Of a stretch of 64,000 nt of DNA, positions 1 through 8,911 are shown in pieces; within the stretch, counting starts at the first letter, position 1; each line of letters begins with the position of its first letter. Below the pieces are notes generated by a model. That model saw nothing but the letters and a program-made list of their open reading frames with translations, was not told the DNA's origin and did no database searches. The stretch spans positions 310,001-374,000 of the forward strand of contig NZ_MRBK01000004.1 of NCBI RefSeq assembly GCF_001969815.1. Direction: 5' to 3'. The translations under genes were made by a program, and so were the position numbers. The DNA comes from Bacillus swezeyi (GTDB lineage Bacteria > Bacillota > Bacilli > Bacillales > Bacillaceae).

Positions 1-78
1 CGCCGGCAGCCTTCTGAAGGAATGCGCCCGAATCTTCGGCTTGTAATGGACGCGACAAAACAGCATCCAGAAAAATAA
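1..78 (+). CDS. C-terminal tail of an unidentified protein (partial)
   Basis: The first 78 bases read as one open frame of 25 codons ending in TAA, cut by the left edge. The tail is basic and soluble-looking (ends ATKQHPEK). It is followed at once by a strong terminator, which supports it being the true end of a plus-strand gene. Too little is visible to name it. Confidence 0.6.
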   Translation, partial: RRQPSEGMRPNLRLVMDATKQHPEK

Positions 79-80
79 AA

Positions 81-114
81 AAGGCGGTACCTCCGAGAAG
101 GCCGCCTTTTTTTT
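81..114 (+). terminator. Rho-independent terminator after the left-edge gene
   Basis: Hairpin AAGGCGG...CCGCCTT followed by a run of T on the plus strand. It lies between two convergent genes and its end touches the stop of yxkH. Confidence 0.85.
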
Positions 115-967
115 ATTGCCTGTTATGTTCCACTGTTCTTCCAAAGGCTTCAGGCGACATACCCGGCGAGATGCGGACCCGATGCAGCGCATACATCCCC
201 TGATCTCTTGAAGCTGCCCCAGGCTCTGTTGTCACAGCCATTTTATAGCCCGCTTTTTCAGCCAGTCCCAGCGTATCTTCATTATAGCGCCCGACCGGAT
301 AACTCAGCAGCGCTGTTTCTTGATTGAACATGCCGTCAAACAATGTTTTGGAACGCGTCATTTCATTCAGCTGCTGTTCAGGTGTCAGTCCGTTCAGCTC
401 GACATGATTGATCGTATGGCTTTCAATCGAAATCCCGTTTCGGCTCATTTCTTCCATTTGTTTTTCGGTTAAATGATTCTTTCTGCCAACCGATTTGCCA
501 ATCATAAAAATCGTCGCCTTCATCCCGTTTTCTTTCAAAATCGGGTAGGCTTTCGCAAAATTGTCTGTATAGCCGTCATCAAATGTAATCAACACACATT
601 TTTCACGCGGCATTTGATCTTGCGTTAAAACGATATAAGCTTCTTCAGGCGTCAGTGTATAATAGCCGTTTTCTTTGAGCCATTTCATATGCCCGCGGAA
701 TTCTTCCTCCGGTACGCGCAGACTGTTCCCAGATGAGATGCTGTGATACATGAGAATTGGAATGCGGGCCGGGCCTTCCACTTTTATCCAAGCGGATGTA
801 TCAGGATTCTCTTTGTTTTGCTGAGGTTCCTTTTTTGACTGCTTTGGCGCTTTTTGCACCGCTTTTGGTACTGTCTTTTCTTCTCCTCTTGCTTCATGGC
901 TTGCGCATCCGTACAGAGCACTTGTCAGAATAAACAGCAGAAGAATCAGCTTCGTTTTTTTCACCAT
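113..967 (-). CDS. yxkH: Polysaccharide deacetylase family lipoprotein (YxkH-like)
   Basis: A 284-residue protein with a lipoprotein signal peptide (hydrophobic residues 6-20, lipobox ending YGC at about Cys21), then a charged Lys/Glu/Gln-rich linker to about residue 60. A NodB-type deacetylase domain follows. Visible motifs are LMYHSIS, the metal/catalytic TFDDGY (D-D pair), SHTINH (metal-binding His residues) and the YPVGRY segment. The family removes N- or O-linked acetyl groups from cell-wall or exported polysaccharides. The protein should be anchored on the outer face of the membrane. Length and motif order match B. subtilis YxkH; the substrate is not established from sequence. It stands alone, downstream of and codirectional with the MocR gene. 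Confidence 0.88.
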   Translation of the reverse strand: MVKKTKLILLLFILTSALYGCASHEARGEEKTVPKAVQKAPKQSKKEPQQNKENPDTSAWIKVEGPARIPILMYHSISSGNSLRVPEEEFRGHMKWLKENGYYTLTPEEAYIVLTQDQMPREKCVLITFDDGYTDNFAKAYPILKENGMKATIFMIGKSVGRKNHLTEKQMEEMSRNGISIESHTINHVELNGLTPEQQLNEMTRSKTLFDGMFNQETALLSYPVGRYNEDTLGLAEKAGYKMAVTTEPGAASRDQGMYALHRVRISPGMSPEAFGRTVEHNRQ

Positions 968-1025
968 TTTTCCCGCTTTCTATTAACTGGATCCATCTTA
1001 ATATCGGTCTGGCACCGCCATTTTT

Positions 1026-2450
1026 TTACCATTCCCGCAGGGATGATGAAAACCATGCTTTATGCAGTCGGCTGATCCCTTCTTCAATTTCTGTTTCAGA
1101 AAGTCCTCCAAATCCCGCCATTATAACGGAAGAGGTGCTGTCATGAGGATGAATCCAAAAATCTGATACGGGATAAACCTTTACACCAAGCTTTTCTGCT
1201 TTTTGTATGATATCGTCCGCCTGCCGTTTGATCCTCAATAAAATATGGAGCCCCGCTTTTTCCCCGATGATTTCTGCTTCATCCCCGAAATGCTTTTCAA
1301 TAGCTGATATCAATGTTTTATGCTTTTCCTGGTACACTTTTTTCATTTTTCGAATGTGTCTTTCAAAAAAGCCTTCTTTCATAAACAAATACATCGCTCT
1401 TTGAATGATAGGAGAGGAAGCCTGGCTGTAGCGGCCGAGCTTTTCCTGAAACTGGTCTGTCAGCCCCGCAGGCAGGACGATATAACTCAATCTGGCCGCC
1501 GGGAGAAAGGATTTTGAAAAGGTCCCTAAATAAATGACATTTTCCTTTGTATCGAGCGCTTTTAAAGATGGAATAGGCTGTCCCTGATAGCGGAATTCAC
1601 TGTCATAGTCATCTTCGATAATGTAGGCGCCATGATGATAAGCCCACTCCAGCAATTTCAACCTCTTTTGAATCGGAAGCACCATCCCACACGGAAACTG
1701 ATGGGATGGCGTAATGTAGACGAGTTTCGCCCGACTTTCCTCCAACTGTGACAAATCAATCCCATCCGCTTCCAAACCGATTGGCTGAATAGTGCATCCA
1801 TGGTTCAGAAAAACGGAGCGTACACCGTCATAACCCGGATTTTCCGCCGCAACTAAACCGCCCTTAATAGAGAACAGCTGACAAAGCAGACTGACCGCAT
1901 ACTGCGTACCTGAACAGATGACAATTTGCTCTGGCGAACAGCGCACACCCCTTGCCTGAAATAAATATTTCGCCAATTCTGTTCGCAGGCCAATATCACC
2001 TTTATGATCACCGTACAAAAATAAATCTGGTTCTCCACTGTTCAATGCATCTTGCAGACACCGCTTCCATGTTTTGTGTGGAAAATGGCTTAAAACGATA
2101 TCACCATACTTAAAATCATATTTTGCCGCAGACTCTCTCCTGGTTTCTTGGGGTTCACGAGATGTATGATCCTGAAATTGACTGATCGGCATCAGTGTTT
2201 TTTCCAGGGGGAGCACTTTTATGCCGATTCTTGCCCTGCTCTCCGTATAGCCTTCGGCAGTCAGCTGCTGATAGGCGCTCTCAACGGTATTTTTGCTTAG
2301 ATTTAAATGCTCGCATAAATAGCGGATCGACGGAAGAAATGTCCCGGGGGGCAAACCGCCGGTTTCAATTTCTTTTTTTATATATTGGTAGAGCTGAATA
2401 TATAGAGGTGATTTTAGTTTTTTATTGAGTAAAGGAGTTAGTTCTATCAT
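1026..2450 (-). CDS. MocR-family (GntR-HTH plus aminotransferase-like) transcription regulator
   Basis: A 474-residue fusion. Residues 1-75 form a GntR winged helix (SPLYIQLYQYIKKEI, then LSKNTVESAYQQL). About residues 110-460 form a fold-type I aminotransferase-like domain. The PLP-binding lysine sits in GTFSKSFLPAARL, and the upstream IIEDDYDSEFRY motif is typical of the family. MocR proteins such as PdxR and GabR use PLP or a PLP adduct as effector and usually control a divergent neighbour. Here that neighbour is the pyridoxamine-oxidase-fold gene at 2545, and a palindrome lies between them. I infer that it controls that gene; the effector is unknown. Confidence 0.9.
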   Translation of the reverse strand: MIELTPLLNKKLKSPLYIQLYQYIKKEIETGGLPPGTFLPSIRYLCEHLNLSKNTVESAYQQLTAEGYTESRARIGIKVLPLEKTLMPISQFQDHTSREPQETRRESAAKYDFKYGDIVLSHFPHKTWKRCLQDALNSGEPDLFLYGDHKGDIGLRTELAKYLFQARGVRCSPEQIVICSGTQYAVSLLCQLFSIKGGLVAAENPGYDGVRSVFLNHGCTIQPIGLEADGIDLSQLEESRAKLVYITPSHQFPCGMVLPIQKRLKLLEWAYHHGAYIIEDDYDSEFRYQGQPIPSLKALDTKENVIYLGTFSKSFLPAARLSYIVLPAGLTDQFQEKLGRYSQASSPIIQRAMYLFMKEGFFERHIRKMKKVYQEKHKTLISAIEKHFGDEAEIIGEKAGLHILLRIKRQADDIIQKAEKLGVKVYPVSDFWIHPHDSTSSVIMAGFGGLSETEIEEGISRLHKAWFSSSLREW

Positions 2451-2474
2451 GATCTGACCTCATCAAGTTTTCTA

Positions 2475-2502
2475 TTATTGTCTCTTTTTAAAGGGACAAT
2501 AA
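2475..2502. promoter_or_regulatory. Candidate MocR operator (inverted repeat)
   Basis: Thirteen-base arms TTATTGTCTCTTT / AAAGGGACAATAA with one mismatch and a 2-base centre, midway between the divergent MocR gene and the oxidase-like gene. Position and symmetry suit autoregulation plus control of the neighbour. Confidence 0.5.
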
Positions 2503-2544
2503 CAACCTAAAATCATGATAACAATGAAAAGGAGCGTGAATGCA

Positions 2545-3093
2545 ATGAACCATACAATTCGCCATAAACAACTAGCCTGCACAGATACAATAAAGATTGA
2601 CCAATTTTTAGAAGAGGCACAAACCGGATACCTCGGTTTGGCCGCTCACGGAGACCCCTATGTCATCCCTTTGAATTTCGTTTGGAAAAACGGCTTCATT
2701 TATTTTCACGGGGCATCTGAGGGACGAAAGGTGGATATGCTTCATGAAAATCCAAACGTATGCTTTACGGTCAGTGAACAATACGGAACAATGGTTCACC
2801 CGATTCCCGCAAAAACAGATACCGCATATATGAGCGTCATTCTTTTTGGAAAAGCGGCTGTCATCTCAGACTTAGCTGAAGCCACATCCGCCATGCAGGC
2901 TCTCCTTGATAAATACGTACCGGGCTACTACAGTTCTCCGCTTCACAAAGCCCATGTAGAAAAGTACAGATCGTCTTTGGGAAGCAAAACCTTTATTTTT
3001 AAAATCCGGCCATTCGACATAACCGCTAAAGAAAACGAGCTGAATCAAAGCATGAAATTTGAACAGGGGCGGACTGTACATGAAGATCGATGA
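2545..3093 (+). CDS. Pyridoxamine 5'-phosphate oxidase-fold flavoprotein (NimA-like)
   Basis: About 182 residues when started at ATG 2545, which follows an AAGGAG site by about 10 bases. An upstream in-frame ATG at 2515 has no site. The split-barrel FMN-binding fold is indicated by [20 protein letters not shown] near the N-terminus, then [14 protein letters not shown] and the [11 protein letters not shown] strand. These features are typical of the NimA / PNPOx-related family. Members bind FMN or haem and include nitro-drug reductases; function cannot be fixed from sequence. It is divergent from a MocR regulator, a common pairing. Confidence 0.75.
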   Translation: MNHTIRHKQLACTDTIKIDQFLEEAQTGYLGLAAHGDPYVIPLNFVWKNGFIYFHGASEGRKVDMLHENPNVCFTVSEQYGTMVHPIPAKTDTAYMSVILFGKAAVISDLAEATSAMQALLDKYVPGYYSSPLHKAHVEKYRSSLGSKTFIFKIRPFDITAKENELNQSMKFEQGRTVHEDR

Positions 3094-3100
3094 TAAAAAA

Positions 3101-3125
3101 GACCCGCAGCTTATGCTGCCGGGTC
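3101..3125 (-). terminator. Terminator of the glycosyltransferase gene
   Basis: Hairpin GACCCGCAGC / GCTGCCGGGTC with one bulge. On the minus strand a T-run follows (complement of AAAAAA at 3095-3100), so it ends transcription of the gene at 3137. Confidence 0.75.
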
Positions 3126-3136
3126 TCCCTGAACTA

Positions 3137-5386
3137 TCAGGCGGATGCCCCGCCCGAATGTTCATCAAGAAATTTCAGTCCCGCCGTATATCGCTTTCTT
3201 TTCTTTTTTGTCCAGCAAACGAGCGCCAGCCTTTGATCCGGATGTTTCTCATCGATTGAAATCAAGACGTTTCCGTTGATATCAAGCGGTACATCGGTTT
3301 CTATTTGACAGCCTGACAGACTGATATCCTTGATTACAATCTGATGCGAATTCTGATCTGAAGCTGCCGGAAACAGCAGCGTCCCCATTCCTTGAAAAGC
3401 CTCGCGGACATATTTTCTTTTAAATGCATCCGGGCTTTTTTCTGTTTTCATCAAAAAGCGCACAGCTGTTGATAGTGTATCAGCGCGCTTTTCCCGATCA
3501 GCTTTTTTCGCATTTTCCTCATTAAACATGTAGCCGATCAGCTTGATATACAGTTCGCGCTCCATCTCCTCAAACCGCAGTCCGATTTCAATATCTTCCC
3601 CGTCTTTCGTCGTCCAGATCACTTGAACAGGCACTTTTCCGACCTTGTCAAGCACGAGGCTGTCAACTTGATAATACACCTCGGCATCATTCGTATAAGG
3701 CAGTCTGATGCGCGCCCCGGTATCGCTTACGTCTTTCAGTTCACACTGATGTTTTTGATCCGAGCTGCTTGTCGAAAAGGATGCCGTATTGTTGATGCTG
3801 AAACGCTCAGAGCTTCGGAACCTCGGCCTGTCAAAAGCAACGAGCAGCGCCAGTATAAGCCCCGCCATATTATAAAGAACCCAGAATAAATTATATGACG
3901 TCACATTGATATCAAACGTATGAAGAATCAGATAATCATAGAGCGTTTTGCCGAGAGCCGCAATCGTCATGCCAAGCAGAATGGCGCACGGATAGGCTGT
4001 CATATATTTGAATTTCCGCCGGTCGGTATTGACTCCTTTAGGGGTTACTTTAAAGTCAAACCGTTTTTTGAATATAAATTCAGATAAAGCCGACATCGCC
4101 ATATGCGGAGCCATGGACGTATCATATATATGGCTCCAGCTCATGCTGCGCTGCCTGTCGGAGACGGCTTTGAATGAAAGATAGGAGCCCAAAAACGCAG
4201 GCAGCCAAAAAGAAGTAATCGACCATAGATTAGTCTTTAAGCTATGTATGCCGAATAACAAAAACAACAGCGGCGCTAAAATGTATACCATTTTAAAAAC
4301 ACCGAAAAACCAAAAGAGAATGCCGTCAAAGTAAAGAAGACGCTGCATTGGGGTCAGGCCCTTTAAGAAAAGCGGGTTCCACTTCTTGCCGCACTGAATG
4401 TTTCCCCTGCACCAGCGGTCACGCTGTTTCAGTAAATCCGTCCATGTTTCAGGCGCCAGGCCGACAGCCAGCACCTCACTGACAAAAACAGATTGATATT
4501 TCGTTTGCAGCAGCATCCCCGTCGCCATATCTTCCGTAATCACGCCGGTCGCAAAACCGCCGATTTCCTCTAAAGCCGTTCTTCTGAAAACAGTATTGCT
4601 GCCGACATACATCACTGCATTAAAACGGTCTTTCCCGGCTTGAAGCCTCCTCATAAAAAAGTCCTGCTCATTCGGGATATTCGCGCCTGAAAACAGGTTG
4701 TACTGATAAGGATCTTCGTTATAAAAGGCCTGCGGCGTTTGAACAAAAGCCACCTTTTTCTTCTTAAAATAGCCGACGGTCTTTCGCAAAAACGAAGGCA
4801 GCGGCACCATATCGGCATCCATCGTCACAATCAGTTCGCCGCTCGAACAGCTCATGGCATGATTCAAGTTGCCAGCCTTCGCATGCTCGTTGTTTTCTCT
4901 CATCAAATAATGAACACCGAACGCTTCAGCCAGCTTTTTTATGTCTGAACGCTTCCCGTCATCACAAAGATAAATATTGACAAGCTCTTTGGGATAATCC
5001 AGGTTAAGGCATCCGGCCACCGATTTTTTCAGGACATGGCGTTCCTCGTTGTAGGTGGCAATTAAAATATCAACGCTCGGCCATTGGTCTTGATCATCCA
5101 GCAGCTCGGGATTCCGCTTTTTTTCCTTCCAAACGAGCGTATAAAAGATCAGCAGCTGAAAAAATCCGATGCACTCGGTTGCAACCAGGATCACACCCAT
5201 TGCTGTATCGGCTGGTCCCGAGCTCGGCAAAGTAAAGCCAAACCGCCAGACAATATAAACGCCGTTTGTGATCAGACACATGATGATCAAAGGCTTTTTA
5301 AAACGCGGACTTTTTCTGCAGCCTAAAAAACCGATAAGGAGCAGCGCAATCATCGCTGCAGGATAGTAGTGTAGAATATATTCCAT
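3137..5386 (-). CDS. Cellulose-synthase-like family 2 glycosyltransferase with PilZ-like domains
   Basis: A 749-residue membrane protein with two N-terminal membrane segments. A cytoplasmic GT2 domain (about residues 90-350) carries TYNEE, the CDDGK and TMDADM aspartates, EDMATG and the QRDRWCRGN motif (QxxRW) of processive synthases. A cluster of TM helices follows (about 350-530). Two segments resemble PilZ domains: about residue 540 onward with the DVSDTG motif, and about 690 onward with DISLSG. BcsA proteins are activated by c-di-GMP bound to PilZ. No bcsB, bcsZ or other cellulose gene is adjacent, so the product and activation are uncertain. A good GGAGAA site precedes the ATG. Confidence 0.85.
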   Translation of the reverse strand: MEYILHYYPAAMIALLLIGFLGCRKSPRFKKPLIIMCLITNGVYIVWRFGFTLPSSGPADTAMGVILVATECIGFFQLLIFYTLVWKEKKRNPELLDDQDQWPSVDILIATYNEERHVLKKSVAGCLNLDYPKELVNIYLCDDGKRSDIKKLAEAFGVHYLMRENNEHAKAGNLNHAMSCSSGELIVTMDADMVPLPSFLRKTVGYFKKKKVAFVQTPQAFYNEDPYQYNLFSGANIPNEQDFFMRRLQAGKDRFNAVMYVGSNTVFRRTALEEIGGFATGVITEDMATGMLLQTKYQSVFVSEVLAVGLAPETWTDLLKQRDRWCRGNIQCGKKWNPLFLKGLTPMQRLLYFDGILFWFFGVFKMVYILAPLLFLLFGIHSLKTNLWSITSFWLPAFLGSYLSFKAVSDRQRSMSWSHIYDTSMAPHMAMSALSEFIFKKRFDFKVTPKGVNTDRRKFKYMTAYPCAILLGMTIAALGKTLYDYLILHTFDINVTSYNLFWVLYNMAGLILALLVAFDRPRFRSSERFSINNTASFSTSSSDQKHQCELKDVSDTGARIRLPYTNDAEVYYQVDSLVLDKVGKVPVQVIWTTKDGEDIEIGLRFEEMERELYIKLIGYMFNEENAKKADREKRADTLSTAVRFLMKTEKSPDAFKRKYVREAFQGMGTLLFPAASDQNSHQIVIKDISLSGCQIETDVPLDINGNVLISIDEKHPDQRLALVCWTKKKRKRYTAGLKFLDEHSGGASA

Positions 5387-6043
5387 GTTCTTCTCCTATT
5401 CATTTAAGTAAGATAAAAAAACCCCGTTCATCAGGGTCTTTCATTAAAAATCTCCGTTTCTTTTTTTGCACTCGAATATATTACCACTTTTCAACCTGAA
5501 TTACCTTAAAAAATATATAAAATATATTTCTTTGTGATGATAATACAATTATTTATAAGACTATTGACTCTATAAATAAACAACTTAAAGTATCATAATC
5601 TTTTTTATTTGATATATATTCTATATTCAATCAAAAACGGAAGCTTTCATTGGATATTTAGCCGAGCTTGTACCATTTGTCGCAAATGCTTTCACGAGCT
5701 GTGCCTGAAAGCCGGCTGTTTAAAACAGCTGTCATCAAGAAAAAAGGTCTCGATGCCTAAATCTATGATTTATTTTTGACGGATTAACAGCCGTTTTGTG
5801 TCGTTTTTTTTGAAAAAACAGGTAATTCGGGAAGCATGGTCTATGCCGGCTATCATTTGTGCACAGAAAAATGATATGAAACATGCCGTTTTATGAAATC
5901 AACCGGTAAGCAGGCTGTGGCAAAACCCGTGTGAAGATCAGTAGGCCTTCTTTCACGGTTGTCTGAATTTTGATTTTTTTAGTATACTTAATTTAGTTAA
6001 ATAACTCAGCAAAGGGATTGCACTTAAGAATGGGGGAAAGTAT
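5387..6043. other. Long intergenic region with no supported gene
   Basis: About 650 bases between the divergent glycosyltransferase and cimH genes. Bases 5490-5640 are very AT-rich. Around 5650-5710 a short open stretch on the plus strand is interrupted by stops and resembles no protein I know. A promoter for cimH lies at the right end. Confidence 0.5.
5959..5988 (+). promoter_or_regulatory. SigA-type promoter of cimH
   Basis: TTGTCT, 18-base spacer, TATACT, about 55 bases upstream of the cimH start codon. A GGGGGAAAG ribosome site precedes that ATG. Confidence 0.6.
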
Positions 6044-7396
6044 ATGGAAGCAAAGTCAAAAGTTCAACATATTCCTTTTCAAACACCGAATGAAAAGGAC
6101 GAAAACTTTATTGCCAAAGCAATGAATATAAAAGTCGGCATTATTCCGCTGCCCGTATATTTGCTGCTGCTGGCTTTGATCGCAACATTTGTGTATATGC
6201 ATGATCTAAAAAGCGATATTTTGACCGCAATCGCTGTCACGGGGTTTTTCGGCTTCACATTCGCGCAAATCGGAAAATCCATTCCGTTCATCCGTTCTGT
6301 TGGCGGCGCCGCGATTCTCGCTACATTTATACCTTCGGCCATCGTCTATTATCACTTGATTCCTGAAGATATTGTAAAATCAACGACTGAATTTACAGAA
6401 AACTCAAACTTTCTTTATCTATTTATTGCCTCCATTGTGGTCGGCAGCATTTTAGGGATGAAAAGAGAAACGCTGATCAAAGCATTTCTTAAAATTTTTA
6501 TCCCGCTGATTGCCGGGTCCATTGCTGCGGGAGCTGTCGGCTTAATCGTCGGCACAATGCTCGGCGTTGGATTTCAGCATACACTGTTGTATATTGTCAT
6601 TCCGATCATGGCCGGAGGAGTCGGAGAAGGAGCCATCCCGCTGTCCATCGGCTATTCGGAGATTATGCATATGTCTCAAGGAGAAGCTTTCGCATTAGTG
6701 ATTCCTTCTATTATGTTTGGAAGCTTAAGCGCCGTCATTTTGTCAGGGGTTTTAAATGTGATGGGAAAGAAAAAGCCGGCATGGACGGGCAATGGAAAAG
6801 TCGACCGTTCCGAAAGTGATGGTGCGCTTTTGCTCGAGAACAACGATCAAGAAAAAGAAAGCGTTTTTAATCTCTCCCATTTTGCGTCTGGCGGGATACT
6901 GGCTGTTTCACTATATTTAGTCGGCATGCTCTCCCATGACTTATTTGGATTTCCTGCACCTGTCATGATGCTCTTGCTTGCCGTTGCCATTAAACTGTTT
7001 CGTTTGGCGCCCGCTAATTTAGAAAGCGGAGCCTTCAGTGTATCACGCTTCTTTTCGACTGCTGTGACTTATCCGCTGCTTTTTGCCATCGGTGTTTCAA
7101 TGACACCGTGGGACAAACTGATCGCTGCATTTAATCTTGCCAACATTATTACGATCGTTTCTGTCGTGGTCACCATGATGACAGTCGGCTTTTTCACCGG
7201 AAAATGGCTGAATATGTACCCGATCGAAACCGCCATCATCAACGCTTGCCATTCCGGTCAGGGAGGTACGGGGGACATCGCCATTCTCAGCGCGGCTGAA
7301 CGTCTTGAGCTTATGCCGTTTGCCCAAGTGTCCACTAGGATCGGTGGAGCGATCACCGTCACACTTACATTGCTGTTGCTGGCCCAATTCTATTGA
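6044..7396 (+). CDS. cimH: Citrate/malate:H+ symporter of the 2-hydroxycarboxylate family
   Basis: A 450-residue polytopic membrane protein whose length matches B. subtilis CimH (YxkJ). The two 2HCT re-entrant loop signatures are visible: GGVGEGAIPLS at about residue 190 and GQGGTGDIAIL at about 405. Hydrophobic helices flank a central charged loop (about 245-280). CimH takes up citrate and malate with protons. It is monocistronic, with its own promoter and a downstream hairpin. Confidence 0.92.
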   Translation: MEAKSKVQHIPFQTPNEKDENFIAKAMNIKVGIIPLPVYLLLLALIATFVYMHDLKSDILTAIAVTGFFGFTFAQIGKSIPFIRSVGGAAILATFIPSAIVYYHLIPEDIVKSTTEFTENSNFLYLFIASIVVGSILGMKRETLIKAFLKIFIPLIAGSIAAGAVGLIVGTMLGVGFQHTLLYIVIPIMAGGVGEGAIPLSIGYSEIMHMSQGEAFALVIPSIMFGSLSAVILSGVLNVMGKKKPAWTGNGKVDRSESDGALLLENNDQEKESVFNLSHFASGGILAVSLYLVGMLSHDLFGFPAPVMMLLLAVAIKLFRLAPANLESGAFSVSRFFSTAVTYPLLFAIGVSMTPWDKLIAAFNLANIITIVSVVVTMMTVGFFTGKWLNMYPIETAIINACHSGQGGTGDIAILSAAERLELMPFAQVSTRIGGAITVTLTLLLLAQFY

Positions 7397-7403
7397 TGAA
7401 TCA

Positions 7404-7429
7404 AGAGCCTGCAGTGTTCCGCAGGCTCT
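7404..7429 (+). terminator. Hairpin after cimH
   Basis: Nine-base stem AGAGCCTGC / GCAGGCTCT just after the stop. There is no clear T-run, so termination may be weak. Confidence 0.55.
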
Positions 7430-7468
7430 CAGCTGTTCATACTGCCTCCTGATAAGAAGCGCGTTTTT

Positions 7469-8317
7469 TTAGCGTGTTTTTTTCGGCACGTAATCCGGGT
7501 AGTCTGTCACAATCCCGTCCACCCCAGCCTGCAAAAGCGGCGCAACTTCAGCGCGTGAACGGACGGTCCACGGCGTAATTTTCATTCCAAGCGCATGAAT
7601 CCGGGAAACGAGTGTAGCATCGGCAGCCACATTTTTTAAGTTGGCGTTCACATAGTCGGCATATCCGGAGAATTCCTTCAGTTTGACATTTGTTAAGTCT
7701 GAGCTGAGCCAAGTTAAAACGCCTGTCGGCATGGATGGAAGCAGTTCATGAATCTTTCGTACCGACTCAAAGTTAAATGATTGAATGATCACTTTATCAT
7801 GCTTGGGCTTATCCATCCGACGTTCTTTCAGTGCGGCCGCCACTTTTTCTTCAATTCCCGGATAGCGTGCAGGCTCCTTTAATTCAATCAGCATGCCGAT
7901 CTTTCCTTTATATCGATCAAGCACTTCTTCAAATGTCGGAATGCGCTCACCGGCAAACTCAGATCCGAAGTAGCTGCCAGCATCAAGCTTGCGAAGCTCA
8001 TCAAGCGTCAGATCCTGAACTGGAACCGGAAGCTGTGAATCAATGTCTGTCGTGCGATTCACAGTTGTATCATGGATGACGACAAGCTCCCCGTCCTTTG
8101 ACATCTGAACATCTAATTCAATATAATCCGATTTCATTTTCAGCGCCCGGTCAAAAGCAGCCATTGTGTTTTCAGGCGCATATCCCGAGGCGCCTCTGTG
8201 CGCGATCACATCCACTTTGTGAGGCTTCGCAGCAATCGTATTAGACGCAAACATCACTGAACCGAAAGAAATCCCGATCAATAAAGACATCACCCATTTT
8301 TTTAAACCCGTCGGCAC
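7469..8317 (-). CDS. Secreted glycerophosphodiester phosphodiesterase
   Basis: About 282 residues from a GTG at 8317 that sits 8 bases after AAGGGGAG. The longer open frame to 8419 lacks a ribosome site. A signal peptide covers about residues 1-30 (LLIGISFGSVMFASNTIAA). The GDPD domain shows HRGASGYAPENT, the ELDVQMSKDGELVVIHD metal/catalytic block and a C-terminal GVDGIVTDYPD. The family hydrolyses glycerophosphodiesters to sn-glycerol-3-phosphate and an alcohol; secreted Bacillus members such as GlpQ act on wall teichoic acid or deacylated lipids. It is a member of the GlpQ/YqiK group, exact orthology uncertain. Confidence 0.88.
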   Translation of the reverse strand: MPTGLKKWVMSLLIGISFGSVMFASNTIAAKPHKVDVIAHRGASGYAPENTMAAFDRALKMKSDYIELDVQMSKDGELVVIHDTTVNRTTDIDSQLPVPVQDLTLDELRKLDAGSYFGSEFAGERIPTFEEVLDRYKGKIGMLIELKEPARYPGIEEKVAAALKERRMDKPKHDKVIIQSFNFESVRKIHELLPSMPTGVLTWLSSDLTNVKLKEFSGYADYVNANLKNVAADATLVSRIHALGMKITPWTVRSRAEVAPLLQAGVDGIVTDYPDYVPKKTR

Positions 8318-8429
8318 ATTATCCACTCCCCTTTTGCTCTTCATTTGCCATTCGCTACAAAAGTATAGCTTTATACTGTAAAGATTATGTTTCAGCAGTC
8401 TTTCATTTTCATAAAGCATCCATCAATCA

Positions 8430-8455
8430 AAAAAAGATCCCTCATTTGAGGAATC
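8430..8455 (-). terminator. Terminator of the Excalibur-domain gene
   Basis: Minus-strand hairpin GATTCCTC / GAGGGATC with one mismatch, followed by seven T. Confidence 0.75.
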
Positions 8456-8468
8456 TGTAACATATACC

Positions 8469-8738
8469 TTAACGTTCACAAGCAATCTTATCTTTGTCAC
8501 GGTCAAGCTTTTTATTGGCGTCATACAACGATTTTGATACATAAGGCTTGTACTTCGTTTTTCCGCCTTTGTTTTTCACTGATTTAGCGCGGGAAACGCC
8601 GCCTTTATAGACTTTATTTAACGCCTTGCAATTTTTATACGTTTTCACCTTTGTTTTTGCTTCTGCCGCATCTCCGGTGCTATAGGAAAAACCGATGATG
8701 AGACCTATTGAAAGCAAAGCAGCAAACCATTTTTTCAT
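8469..8738 (-). CDS. Small secreted protein with C-terminal Excalibur calcium-binding motif
   Basis: An 89-residue protein with a signal peptide (about 1-25). A Lys-rich region has spaced Cys (KNCKALN), and the protein ends with DRDKDKIACER, the Asp-rich Ca-binding loop plus Cys of the Excalibur domain. Such domains occur on secreted nucleases and surface proteins of Bacillus; here it stands without a catalytic partner. The strongly basic charge suggests binding to the cell wall or nucleic acid. Confidence 0.82.
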   Translation of the reverse strand: MKKWFAALLSIGLIIGFSYSTGDAAEAKTKVKTYKNCKALNKVYKGGVSRAKSVKNKGGKTKYKPYVSKSLYDANKKLDRDKDKIACER

Positions 8739-8892
8739 CTTTATGCCCCCCGGGTTTATTTATGTACCTGTTTTTATCATAAGCGATTTCACGGCGACCA
8801 TCAAGAAAAAAATGACATTTTATTGAACAAAAAGTATCAAATCACTTAAAATGACACCAGTCTTTTTGTCCTGGTTTTTTCAGCAAACAAAA

Positions 8893-8911
8893 AACCGGCC
8901 GATGCCGGTTC
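8893..8911 (-). terminator. Terminator overlapping the end of the gene at 8910
   Basis: AACCGGC...GCCGGTT stem followed by six T on the minus strand; it begins at the stop codon. Confidence 0.7.

Noticed and set aside
2515-2544. Upstream ATG for the PNPOx-fold gene
   Set aside because: No ribosome site precedes it, whereas AAGGAG stands before ATG 2545.
5640-5720. Possible gene remnant between the glycosyltransferase and cimH
   Set aside because: The open stretch is under 30 codons, interrupted by stops in all frames, and matches nothing I know.
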